The notes below the pieces were generated by a model, which saw nothing but the letters and a program-made list of their open reading frames with translations, made no database searches and had not been told where the DNA came from. From assembly GCA_040079935.1 (NCBI GenBank), contig JBEBJI010000004.1:1-64000 (forward strand): a stretch of DNA of 64,000 nt, given 5' to 3'. Source of the stretch: Methylotenera_A sp040079935 (lineage in GTDB: Bacteria > Pseudomonadota > Gammaproteobacteria > Burkholderiales > Methylophilaceae). Within the stretch, counting starts at the first letter, position 1. Each line of letters starts with the position of its first letter. A program made the translations under genes and the position numbers. This document shows, one piece after another, positions 26,287-34,971 of the stretch.

Positions 26287-26985
26287 CTACAATTGCCAAT
26301 CAATCGGCGTTTGGCCTTGCTTAATTAAGTATTGATTAATCGTAGAAAATTGATGGTTACCAAAAAACCCACGATGCGCTGACAAAGGCGAGGGGTGGGT
26401 CGATTTCAGCACTAAATGTTTGCTTTCATCAATAAACGCGCCTTTTTTCTGCGCATAACTGCCCCATAACACAAACACCAAACCTTCTCGATGCGCATTC
26501 AATGCGGCGATTGCGGCATCTGTAAACGCTTCCCAGCCCTTGCCCTGATGCGCACCTGCTTTCGCTTGTTCTACCGTCAGCGTGGCATTTAACAACAATA
26601 CGCCTTGGTCAGCCCATGCCGTTAAATCGCCATTTCGGCTCATGCGAATACCTAAATCAGACGCAATTTCCTTAAAAATATTTACTAAAGACGGTGGTGG
26701 GGCTACGCCTTTGGGAACAGAAAAACTCAAACCGTGTGCCTGCGGCTGTCCTTTACCATCTTGACCGTGGTAAGGGTCTTGCCCGATAATCACCACTCTA
26801 ACTTTGTCGAATGGCGTGTGATTAAACGCATTAAAAATTAGTGGGCTAGGCGGATAAATGATTTTACCGGCAGCTTTTTCTTGCTTAAGAAAATCGCGTA
26901 GAGCCTGCATATAAGGCTTCTCGAGCTCATCGCCAATGACTGCTAGCCATGAGGGGTGAAGTTGACCGAGTTTTTGTTGCATCAT
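26287..26985 (-). CDS. ung: Uracil-DNA glycosylase, family 1
   Basis: Ung excises uracil from DNA. The 232 residues carry the water-activating motif GQDPYHGQDGKGQPQAHGLS (about residues 66-85), PPPSLVNIFKEI, LLLNATLTV and the DNA-intercalation loop HPSPLSAHRGFFG. A two-codon start MM at 26985 has no strong ribosome binding site. A second, family-4-like glycosylase remnant occurs at 43472, so this is the intact uracil glycosylase of the window. Confidence 0.97.
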   Translation of the reverse strand: MMQQKLGQLHPSWLAVIGDELEKPYMQALRDFLKQEKAAGKIIYPPSPLIFNAFNHTPFDKVRVVIIGQDPYHGQDGKGQPQAHGLSFSVPKGVAPPPSLVNIFKEIASDLGIRMSRNGDLTAWADQGVLLLNATLTVEQAKAGAHQGKGWEAFTDAAIAALNAHREGLVFVLWGSYAQKKGAFIDESKHLVLKSTHPSPLSAHRGFFGNHQFSTINQYLIKQGQTPIDWQL

Positions 26986-27072
26986 TAAGTTAAACTAAAA
27001 AGAAATATGAATTATTATACAATTCGCTAGAATACTTGTGACAGCGAGAAAAAAATGACCGTGGCTATCAAG

Positions 27073-27711
27073 TTATTTTGGGTAAAGTTTTTCCATGCAG
27101 GAATAAAAATTCTTGTGCAGCTCTGGATTGGCCTCCAAAGCATTAGCAAATTGAACTGCCCCAGTTTTAATCTCATCTATTAACGAAGCAAGATATATAT
27201 GAACTCTATGAGTATATGTGCACGGCCAAGGGGGGTCTTGCTCTAATTTTGAGTTTTCTTCGATAACACAAATTGATGGCTTTGATCTTTCTACAGAAAT
27301 TTTCCAAGTTAGTCTTCGTTTATATGTTGGTCCTGGCTTTTGATCGACCCAAACACCGCTCGCGATTCCTCGGTGCGCTACTGAATTACGAAATGCATCA
27401 AACAAAACCCGGATTAACTCTTCGTTATAATCCGGTTGAAGCATGTAGATTTTCGACCAATCAGATACTTCTTTACATCCCACTCCCTTGACGCGGCCGC
27501 TATTCATGGCCGCAAGGTATTCAAGAATTCCGCAAGATGCGGTTAACGCGGGGAAATATGCATGTGTATTGCCAGGCCTCGTTTTTGAGGGGATAGGTCT
27601 TAAACAGATTTCCATATCTTTCTCGAAACCAGCCAGTCGATCTAGCACAAACTTTTTGGCAAATTTACCTGGATTATTAATCAATCCACGATGTGGTAAT
27701 CGTTTTCCCAA
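27073..27711 (-). CDS. Second orphan HEPN-like protein (RNSVAH motif)
   Basis: A soluble protein of about 212 residues not recognised as a named family. The segment IRVLFDAFRNSVAHRGIASG (about residues 103-122) contains the RNxxxH motif of HEPN ribonuclease-like domains and lies in a helical region. I take TTG at 27711 as start because a perfect AGGAGG sits six bases upstream; an ATG at 27747 would add twelve residues but has only a poor site. It stands alone between ung and the groESL terminator, with no partner nucleotidyltransferase. A toxin, defence or RNA-processing role is possible but not shown. Confidence 0.6.
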   Translation of the reverse strand: MGKRLPHRGLINNPGKFAKKFVLDRLAGFEKDMEICLRPIPSKTRPGNTHAYFPALTASCGILEYLAAMNSGRVKGVGCKEVSDWSKIYMLQPDYNEELIRVLFDAFRNSVAHRGIASGVWVDQKPGPTYKRRLTWKISVERSKPSICVIEENSKLEQDPPWPCTYTHRVHIYLASLIDEIKTGAVQFANALEANPELHKNFYSCMEKLYPK

Positions 27712-27805
27712 GCCTTGCCTCCTTTTCTCAAGGTAGCAGAAGTGCATAACCTAGAATGGCCATCCTAATTGACGCCTTGCGTTACGTCAAATAGCAAATG
27801 GCAAT

Positions 27806-27833
27806 AAAAAACCTCGCCTAAGCGAGGTTTTAA
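27806..27833 (-). terminator. groEL rho-independent terminator
   Basis: Read on the minus strand: AAACCTCGC, loop TTAG, GCGAGGTTT followed by further T. It lies 80 bases past the groEL stop and before the HEPN-like gene. Confidence 0.85.
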
Positions 27834-27911
27834 TATTACGGAGTAACAGGGTTGCACTTCGTGATTGCATCAATCCGCCGTGAGGCGAAAAGTTGATGCA
27901 ACATTAAAGAC

Positions 27912-29555
27912 TTACATCATTCCACCCATGCCGCCCATACCACCCATATCACCGCCACCCATTGCTGGTGCGTCATCTTTTGGTAGTTCTGCAATCATGC
28001 AGTCAGTCGTCAACATTAAGCCAGCAACAGAAGCTGCGTTTTGCAATGCAGAGCGCGTAACTTTAGTTGGGTCAAGAATGCCCATTTCAATCATATCACC
28101 GTAGGTTTCGTTAGCCGCGTTGTAGCCATAGTTGCCTTTGCCTGCGGCAACGTTGTTTACTACGACGGATGGCTCTACACCTGCGTTTGCCGTGATTTGG
28201 CGTAATGGTTCTTCAACAGCACGAAGCACGATTTTGATACCAGCTTCTTGGTCTAGGTTATCGCCTTTTACTTTAGCAATTGCATCACGTGCACGAATCA
28301 ATGCAACGCCACCGCCAGCTACAATACCTTCTTCAACCGCTGCACGTGTTGCGTGTAATGCATCTTCTACGCGGGCTTTTTTCTCTTTCATTTCAATTTC
28401 AGTGGTCGCGCCAACTTTAATCACTGCAACACCGCCAGCTAATTTAGCTACGCGTTCTTGTAGTTTTTCTTTGTCGTAATCGCTAGTGGCTTCTTCGATT
28501 TGTGCTTTAATTTGCGCAATGCGTGATTTGATGCCAGCTTCATGACCTGCACCATCAATGATGATGGTGTTTTCTTTGCCTACTTCAATACGTTTTGCAG
28601 AACCTAAATCTTCCAATTTCACGTTTTCAAGTTTTAAGCCAACTTCTTCAGCAATTACGGTACCGCCAGTCAGCATGGCAATGTCTTCTAACATGGCTTT
28701 GCGACGGTCGCCGAAGCCAGGTGCTTTAACAGCTGTGGTTTTCAAGATGCCGCGGATGTTGTTTACAACCAAAGTTGCCAACGCTTCACCGTCGATATCT
28801 TCAGCGATAATCAACAATGGACGACCTGCTTTAGCCACTTGCTCAAGCGTAGGTAATAAATCGCGGATGTTTGAGATTTTTTTGTCGTGTAATAACACGA
28901 ATGGATTATCAAGCAATGCGATTTGACGCTCTGCATTGTTGATGAAATAAGGGGAAAGGTAACCGCGGTCAAACTGCATGCCTTCAACAACGTCTAATTC
29001 GCTCTCTAAACCAGAACCATCTTCAACCGTAATTACGCCTTCTTTGCCTACTTTATCCATCGCGTCAGCAATAATTTTGCCGATAGATTCGTCAGAGTTG
29101 GCAGAGATAGAGCCGACTTGCGCGATTTCTTTGCTGGTAGTGCAAGGTTTTGATTGTGATTTTAAATCAGCAATCGCTGCAGCAACGGCTTTATCGATAC
29201 CGCGCTTCAAATCCATTGGATTCATGCCCGCAGCCACTGATTTCATGCCTTCGCGGATAATTGCTTGTGCTAATACTGTTGCAGTAGTTGTGCCGTCGCC
29301 AGCGATATCAGAAGTTTTTGAAGCCACTTCTTTTACCATTTGTGCGCCCATGTTTTCAAACTTGTCTTTTAATTCGATTTCTTTAGCGACTGAAACGCCA
29401 TCTTTAGTGATGGTTGGAGCGCCATATGAACGCTCTAAAACTACGTTACGACCTTTAGGGCCAAGGGTAACTTTTACTGCGTTGGCTAAAATATTCACGC
29501 CGTTGGTCATTTTTTGGCGAACTTCGTCGCCGAATCTTACGTCTTTTGCTGCCAT
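27912..29555 (-). CDS. groL: 60 kDa chaperonin GroEL
   Basis: The ATP-driven protein-folding chamber, 547 residues, the family's usual length. The N-terminus AAKDVRFGDEVRQKM, the ATP loop KVTLGPKGRNVVLE, GDGTTTATVLAQAI, and the flexible C-terminal GGM repeat tail (GGMGGMGGMM) are present. It lies downstream of groES with a 33-base gap and shares its promoter and CIRCE operator. Confidence 0.99.
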   Translation of the reverse strand: MAAKDVRFGDEVRQKMTNGVNILANAVKVTLGPKGRNVVLERSYGAPTITKDGVSVAKEIELKDKFENMGAQMVKEVASKTSDIAGDGTTTATVLAQAIIREGMKSVAAGMNPMDLKRGIDKAVAAAIADLKSQSKPCTTSKEIAQVGSISANSDESIGKIIADAMDKVGKEGVITVEDGSGLESELDVVEGMQFDRGYLSPYFINNAERQIALLDNPFVLLHDKKISNIRDLLPTLEQVAKAGRPLLIIAEDIDGEALATLVVNNIRGILKTTAVKAPGFGDRRKAMLEDIAMLTGGTVIAEEVGLKLENVKLEDLGSAKRIEVGKENTIIIDGAGHEAGIKSRIAQIKAQIEEATSDYDKEKLQERVAKLAGGVAVIKVGATTEIEMKEKKARVEDALHATRAAVEEGIVAGGGVALIRARDAIAKVKGDNLDQEAGIKIVLRAVEEPLRQITANAGVEPSVVVNNVAAGKGNYGYNAANETYGDMIEMGILDPTKVTRSALQNAASVAGLMLTTDCMIAELPKDDAPAMGGGDMGGMGGMGGMM

Positions 29556-29588
29556 CTTAAATTCTCCTAATATTCTTAAAGTTGTAAA

Positions 29589-29876
29589 TTATTCAACAAT
29601 CGCCATGATGTCTTCTTCGCGCATCACCAGCAGTTCTTCGCCATCAACTTTTACCGTTTGGCCTGAATATTTACCAAATAACACCTTGTCGCCAACTTTA
29701 ACGTCTAGCGCATTAATCTTGCCGCTGTCGTCACGTTTGCCGTTGCCAACCGCTTTTACAATACCTTGATCTGGTTTTTCTGTGGCAGAATCTGGAATCA
29801 CAATGCCAGAAGCGGTTGTGCGCTCTTCTTCTGAACGTTTTACAATCACGCGATCGTGTAATGGACGAATTTTCAT
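29589..29876 (-). CDS. groS: 10 kDa co-chaperonin GroES
   Basis: The heptameric lid of GroEL; 95 residues beginning MKIRPLHDRVIVKRSEEERT, with the mobile loop TTASGIVIPDSATEKP and the ending YSGQTVKVDGEELLVMREED. It is the first gene of the groESL operon. The promoter region holds a CIRCE element and a sigma-32-like promoter. Confidence 0.99.
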   Translation of the reverse strand: MKIRPLHDRVIVKRSEEERTTASGIVIPDSATEKPDQGIVKAVGNGKRDDSGKINALDVKVGDKVLFGKYSGQTVKVDGEELLVMREEDIMAIVE

Positions 29877-29934
29877 ACTGAATCTCCTAATGGGTTACTA
29901 TATTATTTGGTTAAAAAATTTCTCAGGCGGCATT

Positions 29935-29961
29935 TTAGCACTCACCGCCCTAGATTGCTAA
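29935..29961 (-). promoter_or_regulatory. CIRCE operator (HrcA binding site) of groESL
   Basis: TTAGCACTC, nine bases, GATTGCTAA: the classic CIRCE TTAGCACTC-N9-GAGTGCTAA with one mismatch. It lies 59 bases upstream of groES, just after the predicted promoter, as expected for HrcA repression. Confidence 0.88.
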
Positions 29962-29974
29962 TATCGTATTGCTT

Positions 29975-30003
29975 AGTATGGTGATGAATTTATTTTTTTC
30001 AAG
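29975..30003 (-). promoter_or_regulatory. Predicted heat-shock (sigma-32-type) promoter of groESL
   Basis: On the minus strand CTTGAAA is followed after 13 bases by CACCATACT, close to the sigma-32 pattern CTTGAA-N13-CCCCATNT. The same bases can be read as a sigma-70 promoter (TTGAAA, 16 bases, CATACT). The CIRCE element follows about 13 bases downstream. Confidence 0.62.
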
Positions 30004-30029
30004 CGTAAAGTGCAAATATTTAGAAAATT

Positions 30030-30605
30030 ATGACGATAAATAAAACTGCCCTAGAAGGTAAGCCAGAAGCGGCGATTCAGCAGATTAACTTGAGCTACAA
30101 CACCGAGCAAGATAGATTGCTGTTGCGCGTAGGCTTGGCTGATAATTCTGAGCTGTTGGTGTGGTTGACTTATCGCATCAGCAAGCAACTTTGGCAATTG
30201 TTGAATGGTGAGACGCATATTCCCTCTGCAACGTCCATTCAAGTTGAAACGCCGCCGCAACAGGCTGTGGAACAATTTAAGCAAGAATTGCAAGTGGCGG
30301 AAACGCTAGAAAAAATGGACTTTGCAACAGAATATCAGCCGCGTAAAGAGGTGGTGAACAATGGTGCGCTGTTGGCTATTAGTTTGATATTGGTCCGTTA
30401 TTCGCAGAAGCCGCCAACACTGGAGATTCCATGTTTGGAGGGCATTACAGTGCGCATGAACTTAACGCAGGAATTAATTTTAGCGCTGTGTAATATGCTA
30501 CAACTCTCGACCAAAGAGGCGGCTTGGGATATTGGCGCGCCAGCTCAAACACAGGCGCAGATGCCGCTAGCGGTAGATATTGGTGATAAAAAAGTACTGC
30601 ACTAG
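30030..30605 (+). CDS. Conserved hypothetical protein
   Basis: A soluble protein of 191 residues, divergent from groES. It starts MTINKTALEGKPEAAIQQIN and has two beta-rich segments (LSYNTEQDRLLLRVGLAD at about 22-39 and a C-terminal ITVRMNLTQELILAL) around a helical middle. No signal peptide, membrane helix or catalytic motif is visible. I do not recognise a family. Confidence 0.7.
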   Translation: MTINKTALEGKPEAAIQQINLSYNTEQDRLLLRVGLADNSELLVWLTYRISKQLWQLLNGETHIPSATSIQVETPPQQAVEQFKQELQVAETLEKMDFATEYQPRKEVVNNGALLAISLILVRYSQKPPTLEIPCLEGITVRMNLTQELILALCNMLQLSTKEAAWDIGAPAQTQAQMPLAVDIGDKKVLH

Positions 30606-30612
30606 TAAAAAA

Positions 30613-31023
30613 TCAACCTAGGGAAATTTTTGTTTGTTGGATAATTTCTTCAGCCGTAGAAGCGTCATAAAAAATTCCAGAACCTTTTTTTGCGATCACG
30701 CGCATACGTGTGGTGTTGGGGCTGATTGGCTCTAGCTGTATTTCTATTTTGCGCTCAGAGGTTTTTGCTGTGACTAATCGAATATTTGTTTTATCTTGCA
30801 TGTTATCTGAGACGAGTTTGATTTGCATGCGCTCTAGTGCGCGGATGGTGGCAAATCTGACTTTGGCTTGTGGTGAAGTAAAGGTACGGTAAGTAATGCC
30901 ATTCATGGTATGAGTAATTGCCGCAGAGCCACCCATACCTGCAGCTGACGTGGCAGCGGCTATGCAGCCATTAAGCGCCACCGCATTAATCAATATAAGC
31001 AAAGTTAAGCAAAAATTACGCAT
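30613..31023 (-). CDS. DUF3568-like lipoprotein
   Basis: A small exported lipoprotein of 136 residues: the N-terminal helix ends in the lipobox LNGC (cysteine about residue 20), followed by an Ala/Gly-rich patch and a beta-rich domain RTFTSPQAKVRFATIRALER that fits the DUF3568 family of unknown function. The ATG at 31023 is chosen over an in-frame GTG at 31032 because GGTGGA lies directly upstream of it. It is convergent with the preceding hypothetical gene. Confidence 0.75.
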   Translation of the reverse strand: MRNFCLTLLILINAVALNGCIAAATSAAGMGGSAAITHTMNGITYRTFTSPQAKVRFATIRALERMQIKLVSDNMQDKTNIRLVTAKTSERKIEIQLEPISPNTTRMRVIAKKGSGIFYDASTAEEIIQQTKISLG

Positions 31024-31207
31024 TTTATCCACCCATATAATTATTTATTATTTAGGATATATAGCTTATCAATTTTCAAAAAACATGTCAATAACTTTCA
31101 ATATAATCAAAGTGTTACAAGTCTTTATTCATCAAGCTTAATTGATATATAGTCGCATCAATTTTGCGGATGCCATTTCTGCTAAGGCTAAGGCATAATA
31201 GCGGTCT

Positions 31208-32530
31208 ATGAGCAAGCAAACCCTCCTATCACGTAGCCTGCAATCGGTATGGCATCCATGCACGCAGATGAAAAATCATGAGCAATTTCCGCTCATTCCC
31301 ATTGCGCGCGGCGAAGGCGTATGGCTCTACGATACAGAAGGCAAGCGCTATTTGGATGGCGTGAGTAGTTGGTGGGTGAATTTGTTTGGGCATAATAATC
31401 TGCGAATTAAAGATGCGATTAAGTTGCAATTGGACACCTTGGAACACGTGATGCTGGCAGGTTTTACGCACGAGCCTGTGGTGGAGTTATCCGAAAAACT
31501 AGCCAAACTCACAGGTTTAGGCCACGCGTTTTACGCTAGCGATGGCGCTAGTGCGGTGGAAATCGCGCTTAAAATGAGCTTTCATTATTGGCACAATAAG
31601 GGCATGCCTGCAAAGCGCATTTTTGCTTGCTTACAGGGCAGTTATCATGGTGAGACTTTAGGTGCTTTATCAGTAACAGACGTCGCGATTTTTAAAGATA
31701 CTTATGCTCCGCTACTCATGCAATCAGTCCAAATGCCCAGCCCTGATTTTCGGTTGGCAGAGGCGGGCGAAAGCGCAGAAGTGTTTGCTGCGCGTTGCTC
31801 GGATGCGCTAGAAAAATATGTTAGCGAACATCACCATGAATTGGCGGCATTTATCATCGAACCGCTGGTGCAGTGTGCGGCGGGCATGGCGATGTATCAT
31901 CCAATCTACTTAAAGTGCGTGCGCGAGATTTGTACTAAATATCATGTACATTTAATTGCTGATGAAATTGCTGTTGGGTTTGGTCGCACAGGCAGTATGT
32001 TTGCTTGTCAGCAAGCCGATGTCACGCCAGATTTTATTTGCCTTTCCAAAGGCATCACAGGCGGATATTTGCCGCTTTCGGTTGTTTTAACCAAAGATGA
32101 AATTTACCAAGCTTTTTACGATGACAAAGTCACCAAAGGCTTTTTGCACAGTCACAGTTACACGGGAAATCCGTTGGCTTGTAGTGCGGCGCTCGCAACT
32201 TTGGCGATTTTTGAAGGCGACAATATTCTCGAAAAAAATCGTGAAACGTCAGATTTTATTTGGCAACACATGCAAGATTTGAATGATTTGCCGATTGTGA
32301 ATTTGCGCCGACCTAACTTAAATAGTACAGGCATGATATTTGCGTTTGATGTGCAGACAAAAAACGCAAATTTTTCGCGCGATTGTTATGCGGCGGCGCT
32401 GGAGCAAGGCTTGCTGATTCGCCCAATTGGCAACACAGTTTATTTAATGCCACCCTATATTATCAATCAAGATGAAATATTGCATGCTCTGCAAGCCAGT
32501 ATCTATGCGGTCTCCAGAGCATTAAAATAA
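31208..32530 (+). CDS. bioA: Adenosylmethionine--8-amino-7-oxononanoate aminotransferase
   Basis: The PLP enzyme of biotin synthesis that makes 7,8-diaminopelargonate using SAM as amino donor. The 440 residues include the substrate motif WHPCTQMKNHE near the N-terminus, SSWWVNLFGHNN, FADEIAVGFGRTG-like LIADEIAVGFGRTG (PLP Asp) and the lysine motif CLSKGITGGYLPLS. The C-terminus HALQASIYAVSRALK (residues 426-440) is encoded by a 35-bp repeat copy that ends ten bases before the stop. The stop overlaps the dacB start (TAATG). No other bio genes are present here. Confidence 0.96.
   Translation: MSKQTLLSRSLQSVWHPCTQMKNHEQFPLIPIARGEGVWLYDTEGKRYLDGVSSWWVNLFGHNNLRIKDAIKLQLDTLEHVMLAGFTHEPVVELSEKLAKLTGLGHAFYASDGASAVEIALKMSFHYWHNKGMPAKRIFACLQGSYHGETLGALSVTDVAIFKDTYAPLLMQSVQMPSPDFRLAEAGESAEVFAARCSDALEKYVSEHHHELAAFIIEPLVQCAAGMAMYHPIYLKCVREICTKYHVHLIADEIAVGFGRTGSMFACQQADVTPDFICLSKGITGGYLPLSVVLTKDEIYQAFYDDKVTKGFLHSHSYTGNPLACSAALATLAIFEGDNILEKNRETSDFIWQHMQDLNDLPIVNLRRPNLNSTGMIFAFDVQTKNANFSRDCYAAALEQGLLIRPIGNTVYLMPPYIINQDEILHALQASIYAVSRALK
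32486..32520 (+). repeat. 35-bp palindromic repeat, copy E (3' end of bioA)
   Basis: Arms GCTCTGCAAGCC and GGTCTCCAGAGC around AGTATCTATGC. The third base pair is T:A instead of C:G, a compensatory change shared with copy K. It begins exactly on codon 427 of bioA (frame 1). Confidence 0.88.
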
Positions 32531-33933
32531 TGAAAATAATACAAATTTTATTGCTTTTAAGCTTAAGTTTTTCGGCACAAGCCGAGTTACCTACCACGGT
32601 TGCGGATGCGCTAAAACAAGCAGGTATTCCGCAGACCAGTGTGGCGATTTATGTGCAAGCGGTAGATGCGCCCAGCCCAATATTGACGCATAACGGCAGC
32701 AAAAGTTTGAACCCTGCCTCAGTAATGAAGTTGGTGACGACCTACGCGGCGCTGGATTTGTTGACGCCAACTTATCGCTGGAAAACCGAAATTTATCGCG
32801 ATGGCAATGTGAGCAATGGCGTGTTGAATGGCAACTTAATCATCAAAGGCTACGGCGACCCGAGCTTTAAGGCGCAAGAGTTCTGGCGCTTGTTGATGAG
32901 TTTGCAGCAGGCAGGCATCAAAAAAATTAGTGGTGATTTGATTTTTGATAAAAGCCATTTTGCCAAAAATGTGGGCATAAGAAAAACGTTCGATGACGAG
33001 ACTTGGCGTGCCTATAACGCCGAGCCAAGCGCGTTTTTGGTGAATGGACGCAACACTAGCTTTAAATTTAACGCCACAGAATCAAATGTAAATATTAGCC
33101 AAGAGTTTGAGCTGTCAGAAGTACAAATCATCAATAAAATGACGCTTAGCCAAGGTGCTTGCGGTAGTTGGCGCAACAATATGGCATATAGCGTTAAGTC
33201 ATCTGCAAATAGGGCAGTTGTGACTTTTAGCGGCACTTTTTCGCCAGATTGCGGCGAAAAATATTTAGAGCTAAGTGTGTTTGATGACGAAAAATATGCG
33301 TTTTTTACTTTCAAAAAACTGTGGCGCGAGCTGAGCGGCGGTTTTAGCGGACAGCTTAAAACGCAAGAAAGCATGCCGTATAGCGCGGTTAAAGTGGTTG
33401 AGCAAATATCAGATCCGCTCGGCTATGTGGTGCGCGACATTAATAAATGGAGCAACAATTTGATGGCGCGCCAATTGTTGCTGACGATTGCGGTGGAGAA
33501 AGATAGCCCGCCAGCAACCGAGGGCAAAGGCATTGCCGCTATTAACACTTGGCTGTTGGGCAAAGGCATGAATTTTAGTGAGCTGGTAATAGAAAATGGT
33601 TCGGGTTTATCGCGCATTGAGCGCATCAGCGCCGCGCATTTGGGGCAAATGTTAGTTGCGGCCTACCACGGTGCGGTGATGCCAGAACTCATGGCCTCTC
33701 TGCCGATACTATCTAAAGACGGCACAGTAGTGGGGCGCTTAAAAGATAGCCAATCCAACGGTCGCGCTCATTTAAAAACGGGCTCGCTCGATGGCGTGGG
33801 TGCGATTGCGGGTTACGTGCTGGATGCGAATAATCATCGTCATGTGCTAGTCATGATGGTGAGTCACGCCAAAGCGGCGACCAGCAAAAATGCGCAAGAT
33901 GCATTGATAGAATGGGTGCATCAGCAGCCCTAA
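32530..33933 (+). CDS. dacB: D-alanyl-D-alanine carboxypeptidase/endopeptidase (PBP4 type)
   Basis: A periplasmic penicillin-binding protein of 467 residues that trims or cleaves peptidoglycan cross-links. Signal peptide residues 1-18 (SLSFSAQA), active-site SVMK (Ser64, Lys67), an SNN motif around residue 311 in KWSNNLMARQL, and the KTG box HLKTGSLDGVGAIAGY near residue 416. The length matches E. coli DacB. It is translationally coupled to bioA by a one-base stop/start overlap. Confidence 0.95.
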   Translation: MKIIQILLLLSLSFSAQAELPTTVADALKQAGIPQTSVAIYVQAVDAPSPILTHNGSKSLNPASVMKLVTTYAALDLLTPTYRWKTEIYRDGNVSNGVLNGNLIIKGYGDPSFKAQEFWRLLMSLQQAGIKKISGDLIFDKSHFAKNVGIRKTFDDETWRAYNAEPSAFLVNGRNTSFKFNATESNVNISQEFELSEVQIINKMTLSQGACGSWRNNMAYSVKSSANRAVVTFSGTFSPDCGEKYLELSVFDDEKYAFFTFKKLWRELSGGFSGQLKTQESMPYSAVKVVEQISDPLGYVVRDINKWSNNLMARQLLLTIAVEKDSPPATEGKGIAAINTWLLGKGMNFSELVIENGSGLSRIERISAAHLGQMLVAAYHGAVMPELMASLPILSKDGTVVGRLKDSQSNGRAHLKTGSLDGVGAIAGYVLDANNHRHVLVMMVSHAKAATSKNAQDALIEWVHQQP

Positions 33934-34024
33934 TTCCGAACACTTGATGTAACGCAAGAGAACTTAGTTGCGACTTGCGGTATCATATCGTTTCTTAATA
34001 ATTCAGCCATTATTGAAGGTAAAT

Positions 34025-34489
34025 ATGAAGCTATTAAATATTTTATTGGCAGGTTTTTGTGCATTGTCACTTAATGCATGCAAAGCCGAATCAACCACGC
34101 CAACCACAACTCCACAGGAAAAAACTGCAATGACATCAAGCATCACAGAGTTACAAAAGATTGACACACAACCTGGCACCGGCCGTGAGGCAGAACCTGG
34201 TTTTCATATTAGCGTGCATTACACAGGTTGGCTTTACGATGAGAAAGCAGAGGGCCATAAAGGCACAAAATTTGATAGCAGTTTAGATAGAAAACAACCT
34301 TTTGATTTTGATTTAGGCGCAGGCCAAGTGATTCAAGGTTGGGATGAAGGCTTTGCTGGCATGAAAGTGGGCGGCAAACGCACTTTGGTGATTCCACCAG
34401 AAATGGGCTACGGCGCGCGCGGTGCGGGTGGCGTTATTCCGCCTAACGCGACACTGTTGTTTGAAGTTGAACTACTGGATGTGAAGTAA
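34025..34489 (+). CDS. FKBP-type peptidyl-prolyl isomerase lipoprotein
   Basis: A secreted FKBP of 154 residues. The N-terminal signal ends at lipobox LNAC (Cys19), followed by a Thr-rich linker and a single FKBP domain (about 45-154) with YTGWLYDEKAEG, GAGQVIQGWDEGFAGMKVGG and PPEMGYGARGAGGVIPPNAT. The start at 34025 is set by GAAGGT six bases upstream; the frame extends further up without a ribosome binding site. It is likely a periplasmic folding helper anchored to a membrane. The OsmC-like gene follows after two bases. Confidence 0.93.
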   Translation: MKLLNILLAGFCALSLNACKAESTTPTTTPQEKTAMTSSITELQKIDTQPGTGREAEPGFHISVHYTGWLYDEKAEGHKGTKFDSSLDRKQPFDFDLGAGQVIQGWDEGFAGMKVGGKRTLVIPPEMGYGARGAGGVIPPNATLLFEVELLDVK

Positions 34490-34491
34490 AC

Positions 34492-34917
34492 ATGAAAGTT
34501 AGTGTTAAATGGATTGATGGTGTGAGCTTTGTCGGTGAATCAGAGACTGGTCACGCCGTGGTGCTGGATGGCGCGCCAGAGAACGGTGGGCGCAACATTG
34601 GTATGCGTCCAATGGAGATGCTACTCATCGGCATGGGCGGGTGTACTTCGTTTGATGTGGTGGCGATTTTAAAAAAAGCGCGTCAGCCGATTGTGCACTG
34701 TGAGGCAGAAATTAAGGCTGAGCGCGCTGATGAAATCCCAAAAGTGTTCACCAAAATACATGTACATTTTGTGATTACCGGCAACAATTTGAACGAAACG
34801 CAAGTGGATCGCGCGGTGAGATTATCTGCTGAAAAATATTGTTCGGCCTCGATTATGCTGAGTAAAAGCGTAGAAATTACGCATGATTTCGAGATTAAGC
34901 CGTTTGAAAACACCTAG
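34492..34917 (+). CDS. OsmC family protein (YhfA-like)
   Basis: A 141-residue cytosolic OsmC-fold protein. The two redox cysteines of the family lie in GMGGCTSFDV (Cys51) and KYCSASIML (near residue 117), as in YhfA/Ohr/OsmC peroxidases; the RPMEMLLIGMGGC block is more YhfA-like than Ohr-like. It could reduce organic peroxides, but this subgroup is uncharacterised. It is in an operon with the FKBP gene. Its TAG stop overlaps the edge of a 35-bp repeat. Confidence 0.88.
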   Translation: MKVSVKWIDGVSFVGESETGHAVVLDGAPENGGRNIGMRPMEMLLIGMGGCTSFDVVAILKKARQPIVHCEAEIKAERADEIPKVFTKIHVHFVITGNNLNETQVDRAVRLSAEKYCSASIMLSKSVEITHDFEIKPFENT

Positions 34918-34950
34918 TCTGCAGACCAATATCCATGCGGGTTGCAGGGC
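34916..34950 (+). repeat. 35-bp palindromic repeat, copy F (at OsmC-like stop codon)
   Basis: Loop AATATCCATGC and right arm GGGTTGCAGGGC are intact; the left arm is AGTCTGCAGACC. The first two bases of the repeat coincide with the TAG stop codon (34915-34917), so the gene ends right at the repeat's edge. Confidence 0.88.
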
Positions 34951-34971
34951 AGATACTTTTAGATTTATTAA

